From CAKZQX01 sp034437035 (GTDB lineage Bacteria; Chloroflexota; Chloroflexia; Chloroflexales; Chloroflexaceae), in contig DAOTUI010000310.1 in NCBI GenBank assembly GCA_034437035.1, positions 1-64,000 on the forward strand: a stretch of 64,000 bases of DNA. Reading direction: 5' to 3'. A model generated the notes under the pieces. It saw only the letters and a program-made list of their open reading frames with translations. It had not been told where the DNA came from and did no database searches. The position numbers were made by a program, and so were the translations under genes. Of the stretch, positions 8,629-19,004 are shown piece after piece. The number at the start of each line of letters is the position of its first letter. Position 1 is the first letter of the stretch.

Positions 8629-8917
8629 GGTTAACGGTTAGGGGTTAGGGGCAATACCTTTCAAATAACCGGGCTTACATGATTCCTTACCTGGAAGAGG
8701 ATACCGCCTCCGGCAGGGTGGAAGAAATCATCCTTTGTTCACAAAAATTTTTCACAAAGTGAAAAATTTTTGTGAACAAAGATAAAAACGTACCATGCTG
8801 CCGCAGGTGGAACTGTTCTGTATCGGAACAATCACCCGGTTTGCCATGCTACCGCGCAGGTTCTACTATTTGAAAGGTATTGCCCCTAACTCGTAACCCC
8901 TAACCGTTATTCCCTAG
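8625..8917. repeat. Long inverted repeat flanking element B
   Basis: The sequence 8625-8667 (CTAGGGTTAACGGTTAGGGG ... CCTTTCAAATA) and the sequence 8867-8917 are reverse complements apart from small indels. They bracket element B. The repeat begins inside the last codons of the zincin gene, at its TAG. The pair may be an older element into which B inserted. Confidence 0.75.
8671..8865 (-). repeat. Palindrome-bearing inverted-repeat element, copy B
   Basis: In reverse orientation relative to copy A: CCGCCTCCGGCAGGGTGGAAG-type arm first (8704 on) and GTACCATGCTGCCGCAGG second (8791 on). The central hairpin has 23-nt perfect arms, 8733-8755 and 8759-8781, with loop AAA; the inner end of the left arm reads AATTTTTCAC. 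The terminal repeats have diverged (GGGCTTACAT and ACCGCGCAGG). Confidence 0.75.
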
Positions 8918-9028
8918 AGCTTATGCACAATAAGCACGAAACCGCATCAGAATGCGCTAAACACCACCAGGTAAGGTTGTCTTTTTAGCCCATTGGGAAG
9001 CCACATCCGCTTATTGTGCATAGACTCT
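8916..9028 (+). repeat. 113-bp inverted-repeat element, copy 1
   Basis: Identical over 113 bases to the reverse complement of 41437-41549. The ends are 20-bp near-perfect inverted repeats: AGAGCTTATGCACAATAAGC and, reversed, AGAGTCTATGCACAATAAGC. The element has no coding capacity and looks like a MITE. It abuts the inverted repeat ending at 8917 and lies 8 bases before the 3' end of ligA. The terminal repeat contains TTATGCACA, which matches the DnaA-box consensus TTATNCACA. Confidence 0.9.
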
Positions 9029-9036
9029 CCTACTTC

Positions 9037-11235
<2,199 letters not shown>

Positions 11236-11509
11236 CGGGAAGACTCCCTCCTGGTACAGGTTTGAGCGGTATGGTGGCTGCGCTCGTGACGGATGCGCTG
11301 TGTTACCTGCCGATATTGTAGCAGAGTGGCGTGGCAGGGAGTGTCACAATCGGCGACACCTGCCGGTATCTTTGCCGGTACTTTCTATTTTTCGGTAGCA
11401 GTACCAGCAGGTACTTGTGGTGGTATCAGAAAGGGACTCCCGGTTGATAGCGCATGGATTGGGAGAGTAGTATAGTGTAATCAATCCCTTCTCTCTCCCC
11501 CTCCTTCGC

Positions 11510-11540
11510 ACAACCCCCTGGCAACCAGCCAGGGGGTTGT
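11510..11540 (+). terminator. Strong hairpin, probable terminator
   Basis: Perfect 13-bp stem ACAACCCCCTGGC / GCCAGGGGGTTGT with loop AACCA, followed by GTTATTTC. No annotated forward gene ends just upstream, so it would end either a small unannotated RNA or an upstream antisense transcript. Confidence 0.6.
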
Positions 11541-11654
11541 GTTATTTCAGCCATCTGCTTGTTTGCCACGGAGATTTTTTGCCACCGAGGACACGGAGGT
11601 GGGGCCGTGCCACCGTAGCGCGATGTGTGGTATAAGTGTGATGTTCTCAGCTTC

Positions 11655-11783
11655 TCATACCAATTTGCCGGCAAACCAGCAATCAACGAGAATGAGCGCA
11701 ACGGGCACAACGGTAGCACGTTCCCGTGGATCATCTCTGCGTCCTCGGTGTGTGCTGTGGCTATGACAACAAATCGGTATCAG
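11655..11783 (+). repeat. Dispersed repeat R3, copy 1
   Basis: Begins TCATACCAATTTGCCGGCAA and ends ACAAATCGGTATCA, which is an imperfect inverted repeat of the start. The core includes CATCTCTGCGTCCTCGG and CTGTGGCTATGA, shared with 16338-16464. It ends about 23 bases before the HD-domain gene. Confidence 0.65.
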
Positions 11784-11805
11784 TTCTTCACGAAAGGAAT
11801 GGGTT

Positions 11806-12363
11806 ATGAGCAGTTGGTCGCCGGATATGTTCAAGGAAGCCTGGAATTTTGCCACCCGTTACCACCAGGGGCAGACCTATGGCGGGCCGGCGGAGGGCGA
11901 GCAGATCCCCTATCTCAATCATATTGCCGGCGTTGCGATGGAGGTGATCTGGGCGCTGCCAACCGATCCGGGACTCGATAGTCACCTGGCAATTCAGTGC
12001 GCGCTGCTGCATGATGTAATCGAGGACACATCGGCAACCTACGAACTGGTGCAGGCACAATTTGGCACCCCCGTGGCTGATGGCGTGCTTGCGCTGACCA
12101 AAGATGCGCTCTTGCCGACCAAAGAGCTGCAGATGGCGGACAGCCTACGGCGCATTCAGTTACAGCCCAGGGAGATCTGGATGGTCAAGCTGGCGGATCG
12201 GATTACCAACCTCTACCACCCACCCTACTACTGGAATAATGCGAAGATCATGGCCTACCAGCAGGAGGCATGGCAGATCTACACGGCGTTGCATACGGCC
12301 AATGCAGCCCTGGCGCAGCGATTACACGAGAAAATTACGGAGTATACCGGATATCTGCGCTAA
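11806..12363 (+). CDS. HD-domain phosphohydrolase, SpoT/MESH1-like
   Basis: A 185-residue single-domain HD protein. It shows LNHIAGVAMEV, the metal-binding LLHDVIEDTSAT and KLADRITNLYHPP, the pattern of RelA/SpoT hydrolase domains and small alarmone hydrolases. It may hydrolyse (p)ppGpp, or act on another nucleotide. There is no synthetase, TGS or ACT domain. Met at 11806 is supported by GAAAGGA about 8 bases upstream. No operon partner is seen; the downstream region is an ecfT remnant. Confidence 0.75.
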   Translation: MSSWSPDMFKEAWNFATRYHQGQTYGGPAEGEQIPYLNHIAGVAMEVIWALPTDPGLDSHLAIQCALLHDVIEDTSATYELVQAQFGTPVADGVLALTKDALLPTKELQMADSLRRIQLQPREIWMVKLADRITNLYHPPYYWNNAKIMAYQQEAWQIYTALHTANAALAQRLHEKITEYTGYLR

Positions 12364-12480
12364 GGCGGGTATCCGGTTCGCCGGGGATGGAGTGCAGTAG
12401 CCATGTCACCATGTAGAAAACTACCCGGCACAATCAGATCATTTTCTGGTATACTGCTCTGAATATAAGCAGCGCCGTAA

Positions 12481-12987
12481 TCCACCTGTAAAAGCGGGGA
12501 AGACCACATTATTGATGCGATGAAGATCAAGGGGGTCAACCTGGAGACCAGGAATCCCATTACCCTGGCGGGCAACCTGCCCAAACTGATGATCCCGGTC
12601 CTGTTTGTCACCATCCGGCGCGCCCCAACCATAATGGCCGTCCTGGGGATGCCTCTCAGGTGTAGACTTTTTGTGGTAGGGACGCGCTTCTGCGCGTCCG
12701 TTGCCCGTCCCGATGCAGGAAATGTTCTGCTGGAGCGATGGTTTCTGCCAGTCCAACCAACCGCATTCCAATGCGATCCGGCAAAAAAGTCTACACTTGA
12801 GAGCCTGGGGATGCGCGGCTTCTCATTCACCAAACGGAGCCGGAAAGTCAAACTGCCCAGCCTCGACCCGGCGGATGTGGACATTGTCGTCACGGGCGCG
12901 CTGATTGTCGGCTTCGCCCTGATTGCCCGGCTTGATCTGCTGCCGCTGTTCGAGATGCTGCCGTCGCAGTTGTGCGCCATAACCTGA
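12481..12987 (+). pseudogene. Broken ecfT (energy-coupling factor transporter T component), interrupted by a repeat element
   Basis: Only the C-terminal half of an EcfT/CbiQ-type membrane protein remains. GEDHIIDAMKIKGVN matches the EIIDA.R.RG coupling region, and VLFVTIRRAPTIMAVLGM continues directly into RGFSFTKRSRKVKLP once the insertion 12653-12803 and one 11-bp duplication are removed. A stop at 12478 closes the frame upstream, and the N-terminal membrane helices are absent. The insertion plus duplication is 162 bases, so the frame stays open as a 155-residue shadow protein. The EcfA ATPases and the S component are also absent, so it is a relic. The family assignment is from motif resemblance. 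Confidence 0.65.
12653..12803 (+). repeat. 151-bp MITE-like element with 11-bp target duplication
   Basis: The ends are CTCTCAGGTGTAGACTTTTT and its near-perfect reverse complement (AAAAAAGTCTACACTTGAG plus AG). CCTGGGGATGC occurs on both sides, at 12642-12652 and 12804-12814, as an 11-bp direct repeat. Inside is a GGGACGCGC-TTCT-GCGCGTCC hairpin. There is no transposase. The insertion interrupts the ecfT remnant. Confidence 0.8.
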
Positions 12988-13284
12988 CCTACCCGGAACA
13001 TGACACGGGGCAACATTTGCCCTGTACTATGGGGAAAAGCGCCCCCTTCACACCCCCACAAGGAGCCGGCCCGCTGCTTCACCGGAACCAATGCATGCTA
13101 CAATCGCACCGCCCACTTTTATGCAGTAGCGTAACTTGGAACCTATTTTAAACGTTTGATAAGTAGAAGGCTTTTTTCAATCATTGCGGAGCACTGCGAC
13201 TGCCCCATGCGGACACTTGCCGGATCAGCCGTGTCCGCTGCTGCCGCATGCAGGCCAGACAACACGAAGTGAGGAGGAACGGTC

Positions 13285-14583
13285 ATGCGGACACGCCTGT
13301 ATTTTCATATTTTGATAGCATGCCTGGTGCTGTTTATCGTTGCACTGCTGCCGACTGTTTCCCATACGCAGCCTGCTGCCGAGGTCTGTTTCAATGAGAC
13401 CGGCTACTGCATCAGTGGACGCTTTCGTAGCTACTGGGAGCAAAATGGCGGCCTCCCGGTCTTTGGCTACCCCATCTCGCCGGCGGGGGAGGAGACCAAC
13501 CCGCTGACTGGCGAACGCCGCCTGACGCAGTGGTTTGAGCGCACCCGCTTTGAACTTCACCCGGAGAACGCGCCCCCCTACGATGTTCTGCTTGGGCGCA
13601 TTGGCGCGGACCTGCTCAAAGAGCGCGGCCGGGACTGGTGGACCTTCCCGGCGGGCACACCGCGCGACGGGTGTCTCTACTTTGAGGCAACCACGCATAC
13701 GCTGTGTGAGCCATTCCTGACCTTCTGGCAACTGCACGGACTGGAACTCGATGGCATCCCCGGCAAAACCTACGAGGAGAGCCTGGCACTCATGGGCGCA
13801 CCAATCAGCGAGCCGCGCTGGGAACTTCACGGCGGCCTGAATGCCAATGTTCGCCTGACGCAGTGGTTCGAGCGCGCTCGTCTCGAGTGGAATGTGGAAC
13901 AGTCTGAAATGCTGCTGGGATTGCTGGGAGCCGAACTCTATGCGCTGCGTGCGCCCATTGCCCCCCCACCCGCGCCAACAGCGGTACCGCAGCCCACCAC
14001 CGGCACGCCGCCACCCGGCACACAGCCGACCGCAGCCCGAACGGCCACACCACCTGACGCGGACGAGGAACCGGACGAAGATGAAGAGCAGGATGCGACT
14101 CGCACACCCACGCGCACCGTGGAAACCGATGACGACGATGATGCCACGCGAACGCCGACAGCAACACGGACACGCACAGCTACGCCTGAAACGGACGCGA
14201 CCAACACACCGACAGCTACGGTGACACCATCGCCAACGCTGCCCCCGGCATCACTGAATAACTGCCGCGATGATCCCAACAAAGCCAATGCATCCAACTT
14301 CCCGATAGATATTGTCCGGGTAGACAAGGATGGGGAGGGCGAAGAAGAAAAGGTCCGCCTACGCAATGTGAGCGACGAGACGGTCGATCTAGATGACTGG
14401 ACAATGTGCAGCGTTACCGGCAGCCAGGAACATACCGGTATCGGTGGCGAACTGGACCCCGGCGAAACCCGCGACTTTCCGTACACTGGTTCCGGGGAAA
14501 TCTGGGACGATGACAATGCTGATAATGGGGCACTCTACAACGAAAATGGGCAACTGGTAAGCTACTGGTTTGATCCGGAGTAA
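13285..14583 (+). CDS. Secreted protein with TQWFER-type repeats and a C-terminal lamin-tail-like domain
   Basis: A 432-residue exported protein. The N-terminal hydrophobic segment (ILIACLVLFIVALLPTVSHTQPA) looks like a signal peptide. Residues about 35-225 hold two copies of a module with FRSYWEQNGGLPVFGYPIS and LTQWFERTRFE (later LTQWFERARLEW), with paired Cys. A Thr/Pro/Asp-rich linker runs about 230-330. The last 100 residues (IDIVRVDKDGEGEEEKVRLRNVSDETVDLDDWTM) resemble a lamin-tail domain with acidic, possibly calcium-binding, loops. GAGGAGGA upstream supports the start. Its role at the cell surface is unknown. Confidence 0.75.
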   Translation: MRTRLYFHILIACLVLFIVALLPTVSHTQPAAEVCFNETGYCISGRFRSYWEQNGGLPVFGYPISPAGEETNPLTGERRLTQWFERTRFELHPENAPPYDVLLGRIGADLLKERGRDWWTFPAGTPRDGCLYFEATTHTLCEPFLTFWQLHGLELDGIPGKTYEESLALMGAPISEPRWELHGGLNANVRLTQWFERARLEWNVEQSEMLLGLLGAELYALRAPIAPPPAPTAVPQPTTGTPPPGTQPTAARTATPPDADEEPDEDEEQDATRTPTRTVETDDDDDATRTPTATRTRTATPETDATNTPTATVTPSPTLPPASLNNCRDDPNKANASNFPIDIVRVDKDGEGEEEKVRLRNVSDETVDLDDWTMCSVTGSQEHTGIGGELDPGETRDFPYTGSGEIWDDDNADNGALYNENGQLVSYWFDPE

Positions 14584-14598
14584 GCCCTATCCTGTAAC

Positions 14599-14824
14599 AT
14601 GACACGAGTTACGCGGTCGGTTCCAAACCAGGCGTCTGCCGGGACAACCGGCCCGATTCGCCTCCGGCAGGGCGGAAGTTACCAAGATCTTTTTCACGAA
14701 AAATTGGCTCTCCGAGCCAATTTTTCGTGAAAAAGAAACAGAAAGTACCACGCTGCCGCAGGCGAAGCTGCCGTTCATCGGATGAAACGTCCGGTTTGAA
14801 CACACACCGCGTAAGTCCTGTCAT
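14599..14824 (-). repeat. Palindrome-bearing inverted-repeat element, copy C
   Basis: The best-preserved copy, 226 bp, with terminal repeats ATGACACGAGTTACGCGGT and, reversed, ATGACAGGACTTACGCGGT. The subterminal arms are CGCCTCCGGCAGGGCGGAA and GTACCACGCTGCCGCAGGCG. The hairpin has 22-nt perfect arms, 14689-14710 and 14714-14735, with loop TCC; the inner arm end reads AAAATTGGCTC. Confidence 0.85.
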
Positions 14825-15073
14825 ATGAGTTACATGGTACGGGACATTCTTTTAATCGATAATAACATGATTGTCAGAAAAAGCTGACGGTCCTGTTCAT
14901 CCACATCATCTATACTGAACATGCCGGCAGGCATCGCGCCATGCTCTGTCTGCCAGGAAGGAGGGGGCGATGGGTAAGGCATCGTCCCCTTTCTGGTTTA
15001 TCCGACGGCATGTTGTGGTATGGGTGGATCACCCGGCACACTGCCGGCAATCTTGAGCAAAGGAGCCACAACA
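14825..15073. other. Leader region of the glyoxalase-like gene
   Basis: This stretch after element C probably holds the promoter of the next gene. A GGAAGGAGGGGGCGATGGG sequence at 14956-14974 looks like a ribosome site and ATG, but no protein of useful length follows. I see nothing else. Confidence 0.4.
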
Positions 15074-15871
15074 ATGATCCGCAGCATTGACCATATCGTG
15101 ATCCTGGTCTATGACCTGGAGTTGGCAATGGCCGACTATACCAACCTGGGATTTACCGTTCTTCCCGGCGGTGAGCACGCCGACGGCGCAACCCGCAACG
15201 CGCTGATTGTCTTCACCGAGCCGAATCAAGCCGACAGCAGTTACCTGGAGTTGATCGCCTTCAAGCGGGAAGCGCCTGATCATCGCTGGTGGCGGCATAC
15301 CCGCAGCGGCGAGGGGCTGATCGACTTTGCGCTGCTGCCTGATGCCATCGCTGCCGATATCGCTGCTGCGGGTGAACAGGGTCTGGCGTTCGAGGGACCG
15401 ATTCCGAGTGGACGCCGCCGCCCTGACGGCCAGGAGCTTGCCTGGCATATGGGCTTCCCACCAACGCCCGACATGCCCTTCCTCTGCGACGATGTCACGC
15501 CACGCGAGCTACGCGTGCCCGGCGGCGTAGAGACACAGCATGCCAATGCTGCTGTCGGCATCGCCGATCTTACCGTTGCCGTAACCGATCTGGCGGCGAG
15601 TGTGGCCCGCTACCGGGCGCTGCCCGGCGTCACCCCGTTGCCGAATGCCGCCGAGGTTGAACCAGGTGCGCGTTGTGCTGCCTTCTCCCTGGGCGCGAGT
15701 AGCATCACGCTGGCCGCGCCACCGGACAACCCCGACAGTTCCCTGCGCGCCCATCTAGATAAACGGGGCGATGGCCCCTACGCGCTGACGCTGCGCGTCA
15801 AATCGGGTGCGGCGATACAGCCACCGCAGGAGACGCGGGTGCATGGCGTGCAGTTGCGGTTTGTGCGATAA
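15074..15871 (+). CDS. VOC superfamily, glyoxalase-like domain protein
   Basis: About 265 residues with two vicinal-oxygen-chelate halves. The first begins IRSIDHIVILVYDLELAMADYTNLGFTVLPGGEH, with His in the metal position, and continues to SSYLELIAF (Glu ligand). The second begins VGIADLTVAVTDLAASVARYRALPGV and appears to lack some ligands. This matches the glyoxalase-like PF13468 type, whose substrates are mostly unknown. ATG 15074 is preferred over the more upstream 15020 because AAAGGAG lies 8 bases before it. It is a single gene. Confidence 0.75.
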   Translation: MIRSIDHIVILVYDLELAMADYTNLGFTVLPGGEHADGATRNALIVFTEPNQADSSYLELIAFKREAPDHRWWRHTRSGEGLIDFALLPDAIAADIAAAGEQGLAFEGPIPSGRRRPDGQELAWHMGFPPTPDMPFLCDDVTPRELRVPGGVETQHANAAVGIADLTVAVTDLAASVARYRALPGVTPLPNAAEVEPGARCAAFSLGASSITLAAPPDNPDSSLRAHLDKRGDGPYALTLRVKSGAAIQPPQETRVHGVQLRFVR

Positions 15872-15953
15872 GGCCGTGGGGGTGGCACCCAATCTGCATA
15901 GAGTAGCCGGTAACGCTGAAGATGTATTCACTTATCTGAGGAAATCCTACTCT

Positions 15954-16340
15954 ATGCTCCAAACACTTTTATTTGGCGTAATTGCGTCAAGTGCGCTGGT
16001 GCTCGGTGGCATCCTTGGTTCCTACTGGCAGGCTCCCATGCGCATTACCGAGGTGATGCTGGCCTTCGCCGGCGGTTCACTGATCTCCGCGCCGGCATTT
16101 GAACTCTTTCCCGAAGCCGTCGCATTCGGGGGGTTGGTGCGTTCCGGCGCGGGGTGGCTGCTGGGGGAAATTGCGGAGAATATTCTGTCATTTATGCCGG
16201 CATTTGCGGGTGGTGCGGTTCTGGCCTCTCTGGCCGACACCCTGATGCCGGAGGCGTTTGAGCATGGTAAACCGCTGAACTCATTTGCAACCGCTGCCGG
16301 CTTCTTTATCTCCTTTGTGCCGGCCGGTACCGGCCCGTAA
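15954..16340 (+). pseudogene. ZIP-family metal transporter remnant with internal deletion
   Basis: A 128-residue frame that joins two separated parts of a ZIP permease. The N-terminal part has MLAFAGGSLISAPAFELFPEA (membrane helices 2-3 of the family). The C-terminal part has AFAGGAVLASLADTLMPEAFEHGK followed by ATAAGFFISF (helices 7-8). The middle helices with the metal-binding HN..D and H..PE motifs are missing, so transport is unlikely. The TAA stop (16338-16340) forms the first bases of dispersed repeat R3, so the end was probably also altered. Family members usually have about 240 or more residues. It might still be expressed as a small membrane protein. Confidence 0.6.
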
Positions 16341-16464
16341 TACCAGGTTGCCGGCAACCCGGCAATCAGCCGAAACAGGCGCAATGGGCGCAGGGCTGCA
16401 CATGCCCGTTCATCATCTCTGCGTCCTCTGGGTCCTCTGTGGCTATGATAACGAATCAGTGTGA
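16338..16464 (+). repeat. Dispersed repeat R3, copy 2
   Basis: Starts TAATACCAGGTTGCCGGCAA and ends ATAACGAATCAGTGTGA, an imperfect inversion of the start. The core CATCATCTCTGCGTCCTC and CTGTGGCTATGA match copy 1 (11655-11783). It supplies the stop codon of the ZIP remnant. Confidence 0.65.
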
Positions 16465-16553
16465 GCCGGCGGCATTTGGCACATTGTCCACCTTGCGGTA
16501 CCATGCCGGTGGCCGAAGAAACCGCTACCAGGCATACTGGGAGGAGATAGAGC

Positions 16554-16886
16554 ATGGCTCAGGATCAGACATACTGCATTATGTTAACTACCGCCGGCAG
16601 TCAGGAGGAGGCCGATACACTGGCTGCCGGCCTGGTTGAGAACCGTCTCGCCGCGTGCGTGCAGATCACCAATATCACCAGCTACTACTTCTGGAATAAT
16701 CAGGTCAACCATGACCCGGAACTGCTCCTGCTGATCAAAACCCGCAGCAGCCTCTACCCCCAGATCGAAGCATTCCTGTCACAGCATCACAGCTACGACC
16801 TGCCCGAAATTGTGCAGGTGCCGATCCAGGGTGGTCTGCCCGGCTACCTGAGCTGGATCGCGGAGAATACCGGGGAAGCGGAGTAA
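16554..16886 (+). CDS. cutA: CutA1-like divalent cation tolerance protein
   Basis: A 110-residue cytoplasmic protein of the trimeric CutA1 family, linked to tolerance of copper and other divalent cations, although its molecular function remains debated. The family pattern is clear: EEADTLAAGLVENRLAACVQITNITSYYFW near the N-terminus, LLLIKTRSSLYPQIEAFL in the middle and YDLPEIVQVPIQGGLPGYLSWI at the end. GGGAGGAGA lies about 7 bases upstream of ATG. It is 17 bases from the downstream cupin gene, so the two are probably co-transcribed. Confidence 0.92.
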   Translation: MAQDQTYCIMLTTAGSQEEADTLAAGLVENRLAACVQITNITSYYFWNNQVNHDPELLLLIKTRSSLYPQIEAFLSQHHSYDLPEIVQVPIQGGLPGYLSWIAENTGEAE

Positions 16887-16903
16887 CACGAACAGGGAGA
16901 GCT

Positions 16904-17302
16904 GTGCAACCAGAAGCGAGCAGCATCGTCAATCCCGATGATACGGCCTGGGAAAGCTGGTCCGACCCGGACATTTGCGCCCGGAGCGCGGTGCGCTGGA
17001 AACTGCTGCTCACCCGGAACCGCACACCCACCAGCGGCATGACGCTGGGCCTGATGGAGATCCCGCCCGGTGCCCGCCTGCTGCGCCACCACCACGCCCT
17101 ACAGGAGAGTTACTACATCCTGGAGGGTACCGGGACGCTGGAGATCGACCGGCAGATCTCGCCGGTTGGCCCCGGTGCGACGATCTATATCGCGCCGAAT
17201 GCCGGCCATCGCCTGGTCAACTCCGGCCCGGCCACGCTGCGACTGCTGTTTATGTTCCCGGCAGCTAGTTTTGACGAGGTGGTGTACCATTTTGAGGAGT
17301 AG
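16904..17302 (+). CDS. Small cupin-domain protein
   Basis: A 132-residue single-domain cupin. Motif 1 is HHHALQESYYILEGTGTLEI, preceded by IPPGARLLR, and motif 2 is PNAGHRLVNSG. These retain His and Glu ligands for a metal ion. Such proteins include isomerases, dioxygenases and sensors, so the reaction cannot be named. GTG 16904 is used, with AGGGAGA 4-5 bases before it, 17 bases after cutA. Its last 38 bases overlap the 3' end of the convergent CapA-like gene. Confidence 0.8.
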   Translation: MQPEASSIVNPDDTAWESWSDPDICARSAVRWKLLLTRNRTPTSGMTLGLMEIPPGARLLRHHHALQESYYILEGTGTLEIDRQISPVGPGATIYIAPNAGHRLVNSGPATLRLLFMFPAASFDEVVYHFEE

Positions 17303-19004
17303 TTCCGGCACCAGCGATAACCTCCGGCATCCCATCCCCCGTCACATCCACCAGCGCCAGTTCACTCCACGTTCCCGCCGCGCGCCACTCCTGTTGGAAG
17401 CCCCAGCCAAACCAGCGCCAGATCGAGACCGCCTCCGCCGGATCGCCGGGAGCGCGGCCACCCTCCAGCACCACCAGTTCGTGCCATCGATCGCCATTTA
17501 GATCGGCAACCGCCAGATCTTGCATTGGTACCGCCGTCGCCGAGCCGCCCCAGATGATGCGGTAGCGCCCGCCGCGCCAGCCCAGCAGAAACGGGTGTGA
17601 GCGTAAAACCCCGGCGGCATCCGGCTTCCAGAGCAGCAGCAACAGTTCGATCCGCCCGTCATCGTTCGGGTCGCCCATGGCCATCCGGGTGACACGCCAG
17701 TTGACCTCCTCATTGCGCCAGACCAGCGGAGCATCCGCTGTTGCGCCGTCGCGCACCTCGACCACGCCCGCGCTGTCCAGCGTCACCCGCAGGGGTTGCC
17801 CATCGCCGCGCAGGTCTGCCTGTAACTGTTGGGGCCGCACCGGCAGCGGCATATCCGGGGGCACTTCCACCGGGTGCGCCGTTGTACCATCCCAATCCCA
17901 CGCCTGGAGCGAATCCGAGGTTTCGGCACTGGCTGCCGGCTTGCCGTTCAATGCGGTGAGCGCCGCCTGCGCCTGCGGGCTGTGCAGCGGGAGCGGTTGC
18001 GGCTGTCCCCCAACGATTGCCACCGGCGCAACCTCTACCCGGACCACACCATCGGCAGCGAGCAGCACCCGCAACACCGCGCCGGTACTGGTCTCCGGGC
18101 GATCTTCCTGGTCAAAGATAAAGTTGCCAAGTGAGTAGGCCACAAAACCGCTGTGTCCATCCACCTTGATCATTTCAACCGGCTGAAGCACATGCGGATG
18201 CGCCCCGATGACCAGATCCGCCCCCGCACCCACCAGCTTATGCGCCCAGGCGTGCTGCCGCGCCGCCGGCTGTGCCACGTATTCGTGCCCCCAGTGAACC
18301 AGTATCAGCACCAGGTCAGCCTGATCGTGGGCCTGCCGCACCGCAGCGAGGGCAGCAGTGTCAAGCCAGGCGCGGCCCCAGGTTGTCGCCTCATCGGGCT
18401 GGTCTTCCGGGTCGGCAACGTCGTTGAAGGCCAGCAGCGCAACCCGCAGCCCGCCGGTGGTGGTGATCACCGGCGCACGTGCCGTCACCCCATCCGGTCC
18501 CACGCCCAGCGGCAGCATCTGGTTTTGGGTTAACGTCTGAACGGCATCCTGCAACCCGGGCACACCCAGATCCAGCGCATGGTTATTCGCCAGCGCCAGC
18601 GCATCAAAGCCGGCCATCCGGAGCGGTGCGGCAAAGGCCGTTGGTGCGGGCAGCCGATAGGGACCGGGACGCAGGGGCGCATCCCGGTCGGTCAGCGGGC
18701 TCTCCAGGTTGCCGAGGGTCAGATCGCCATCCAGCAGCGGCTGCACCTGCGCAAAGGGATAGGCATACCCGCGCTGTTCCGCACTCCGGGCGACAAAGCG
18801 CCCCAGCATGATATCCCCCACTGCCCGCAGATCCAGTGCCGCACCACCCTGCCAACCCGGGCGGGTGTAGAGCGCGTGCCACTGCCCAGCAACAACGGGA
18901 GATGTGGGAGATGGGGCAGCCGTGACCGGCGGCTGCGCCACCCGAGTACACCCGGCCAGAACAACTATACAACAGCACAAAAATATACGAGAAACATGCT
19001 TCAT
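17265..19004 (-). CDS. CapA-family lipoprotein with C-terminal FG-GAP-like repeats
   Basis: A 579-residue exported lipoprotein: the signal sequence ends in the lipobox LAGC near residue 19. Residues about 55-340 form a CapA/PgsA-type metallophosphoesterase fold (DLRAVGDIMLGR, LGNLESPLT, ALANNHALDLG, VLILVHWGHEY, DLVIGAHPHVLQPVE, YSLGNFIFDQ), a family associated with poly-gamma-glutamate or capsule metabolism. The C-terminal part contains repeats of the DPNDDGRIELLLL and ADLNGDRWHELVVLE type, resembling FG-GAP/VCBS beta-propeller blades. It overlaps the cupin gene tail-to-tail. It is probably a surface-facing enzyme of unknown substrate. Confidence 0.82.
   Translation of the reverse strand: MKHVSRIFLCCCIVVLAGCTRVAQPPVTAAPSPTSPVVAGQWHALYTRPGWQGGAALDLRAVGDIMLGRFVARSAEQRGYAYPFAQVQPLLDGDLTLGNLESPLTDRDAPLRPGPYRLPAPTAFAAPLRMAGFDALALANNHALDLGVPGLQDAVQTLTQNQMLPLGVGPDGVTARAPVITTTGGLRVALLAFNDVADPEDQPDEATTWGRAWLDTAALAAVRQAHDQADLVLILVHWGHEYVAQPAARQHAWAHKLVGAGADLVIGAHPHVLQPVEMIKVDGHSGFVAYSLGNFIFDQEDRPETSTGAVLRVLLAADGVVRVEVAPVAIVGGQPQPLPLHSPQAQAALTALNGKPAASAETSDSLQAWDWDGTTAHPVEVPPDMPLPVRPQQLQADLRGDGQPLRVTLDSAGVVEVRDGATADAPLVWRNEEVNWRVTRMAMGDPNDDGRIELLLLLWKPDAAGVLRSHPFLLGWRGGRYRIIWGGSATAVPMQDLAVADLNGDRWHELVVLEGGRAPGDPAEAVSIWRWFGWGFQQEWRAAGTWSELALVDVTGDGMPEVIAGAGTTPQNGTPPRQN

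Larger units (their letters stand above)
11236..11805. other. Intergenic region with repeat and hairpin, no gene seen
   Basis: A 570-base gap upstream of both ligA and the HD gene. It holds a strong hairpin (11510-11540), short GCCACGGAG/ACCGAGGACACGGAGG sequence and the dispersed repeat 11655-11783. The divergent promoters of the flanking genes should lie here. A possible TTGATA (11442-11447) and TAGTAT pair upstream of the hairpin would make a transcript of well under 100 nt. Confidence 0.5.
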
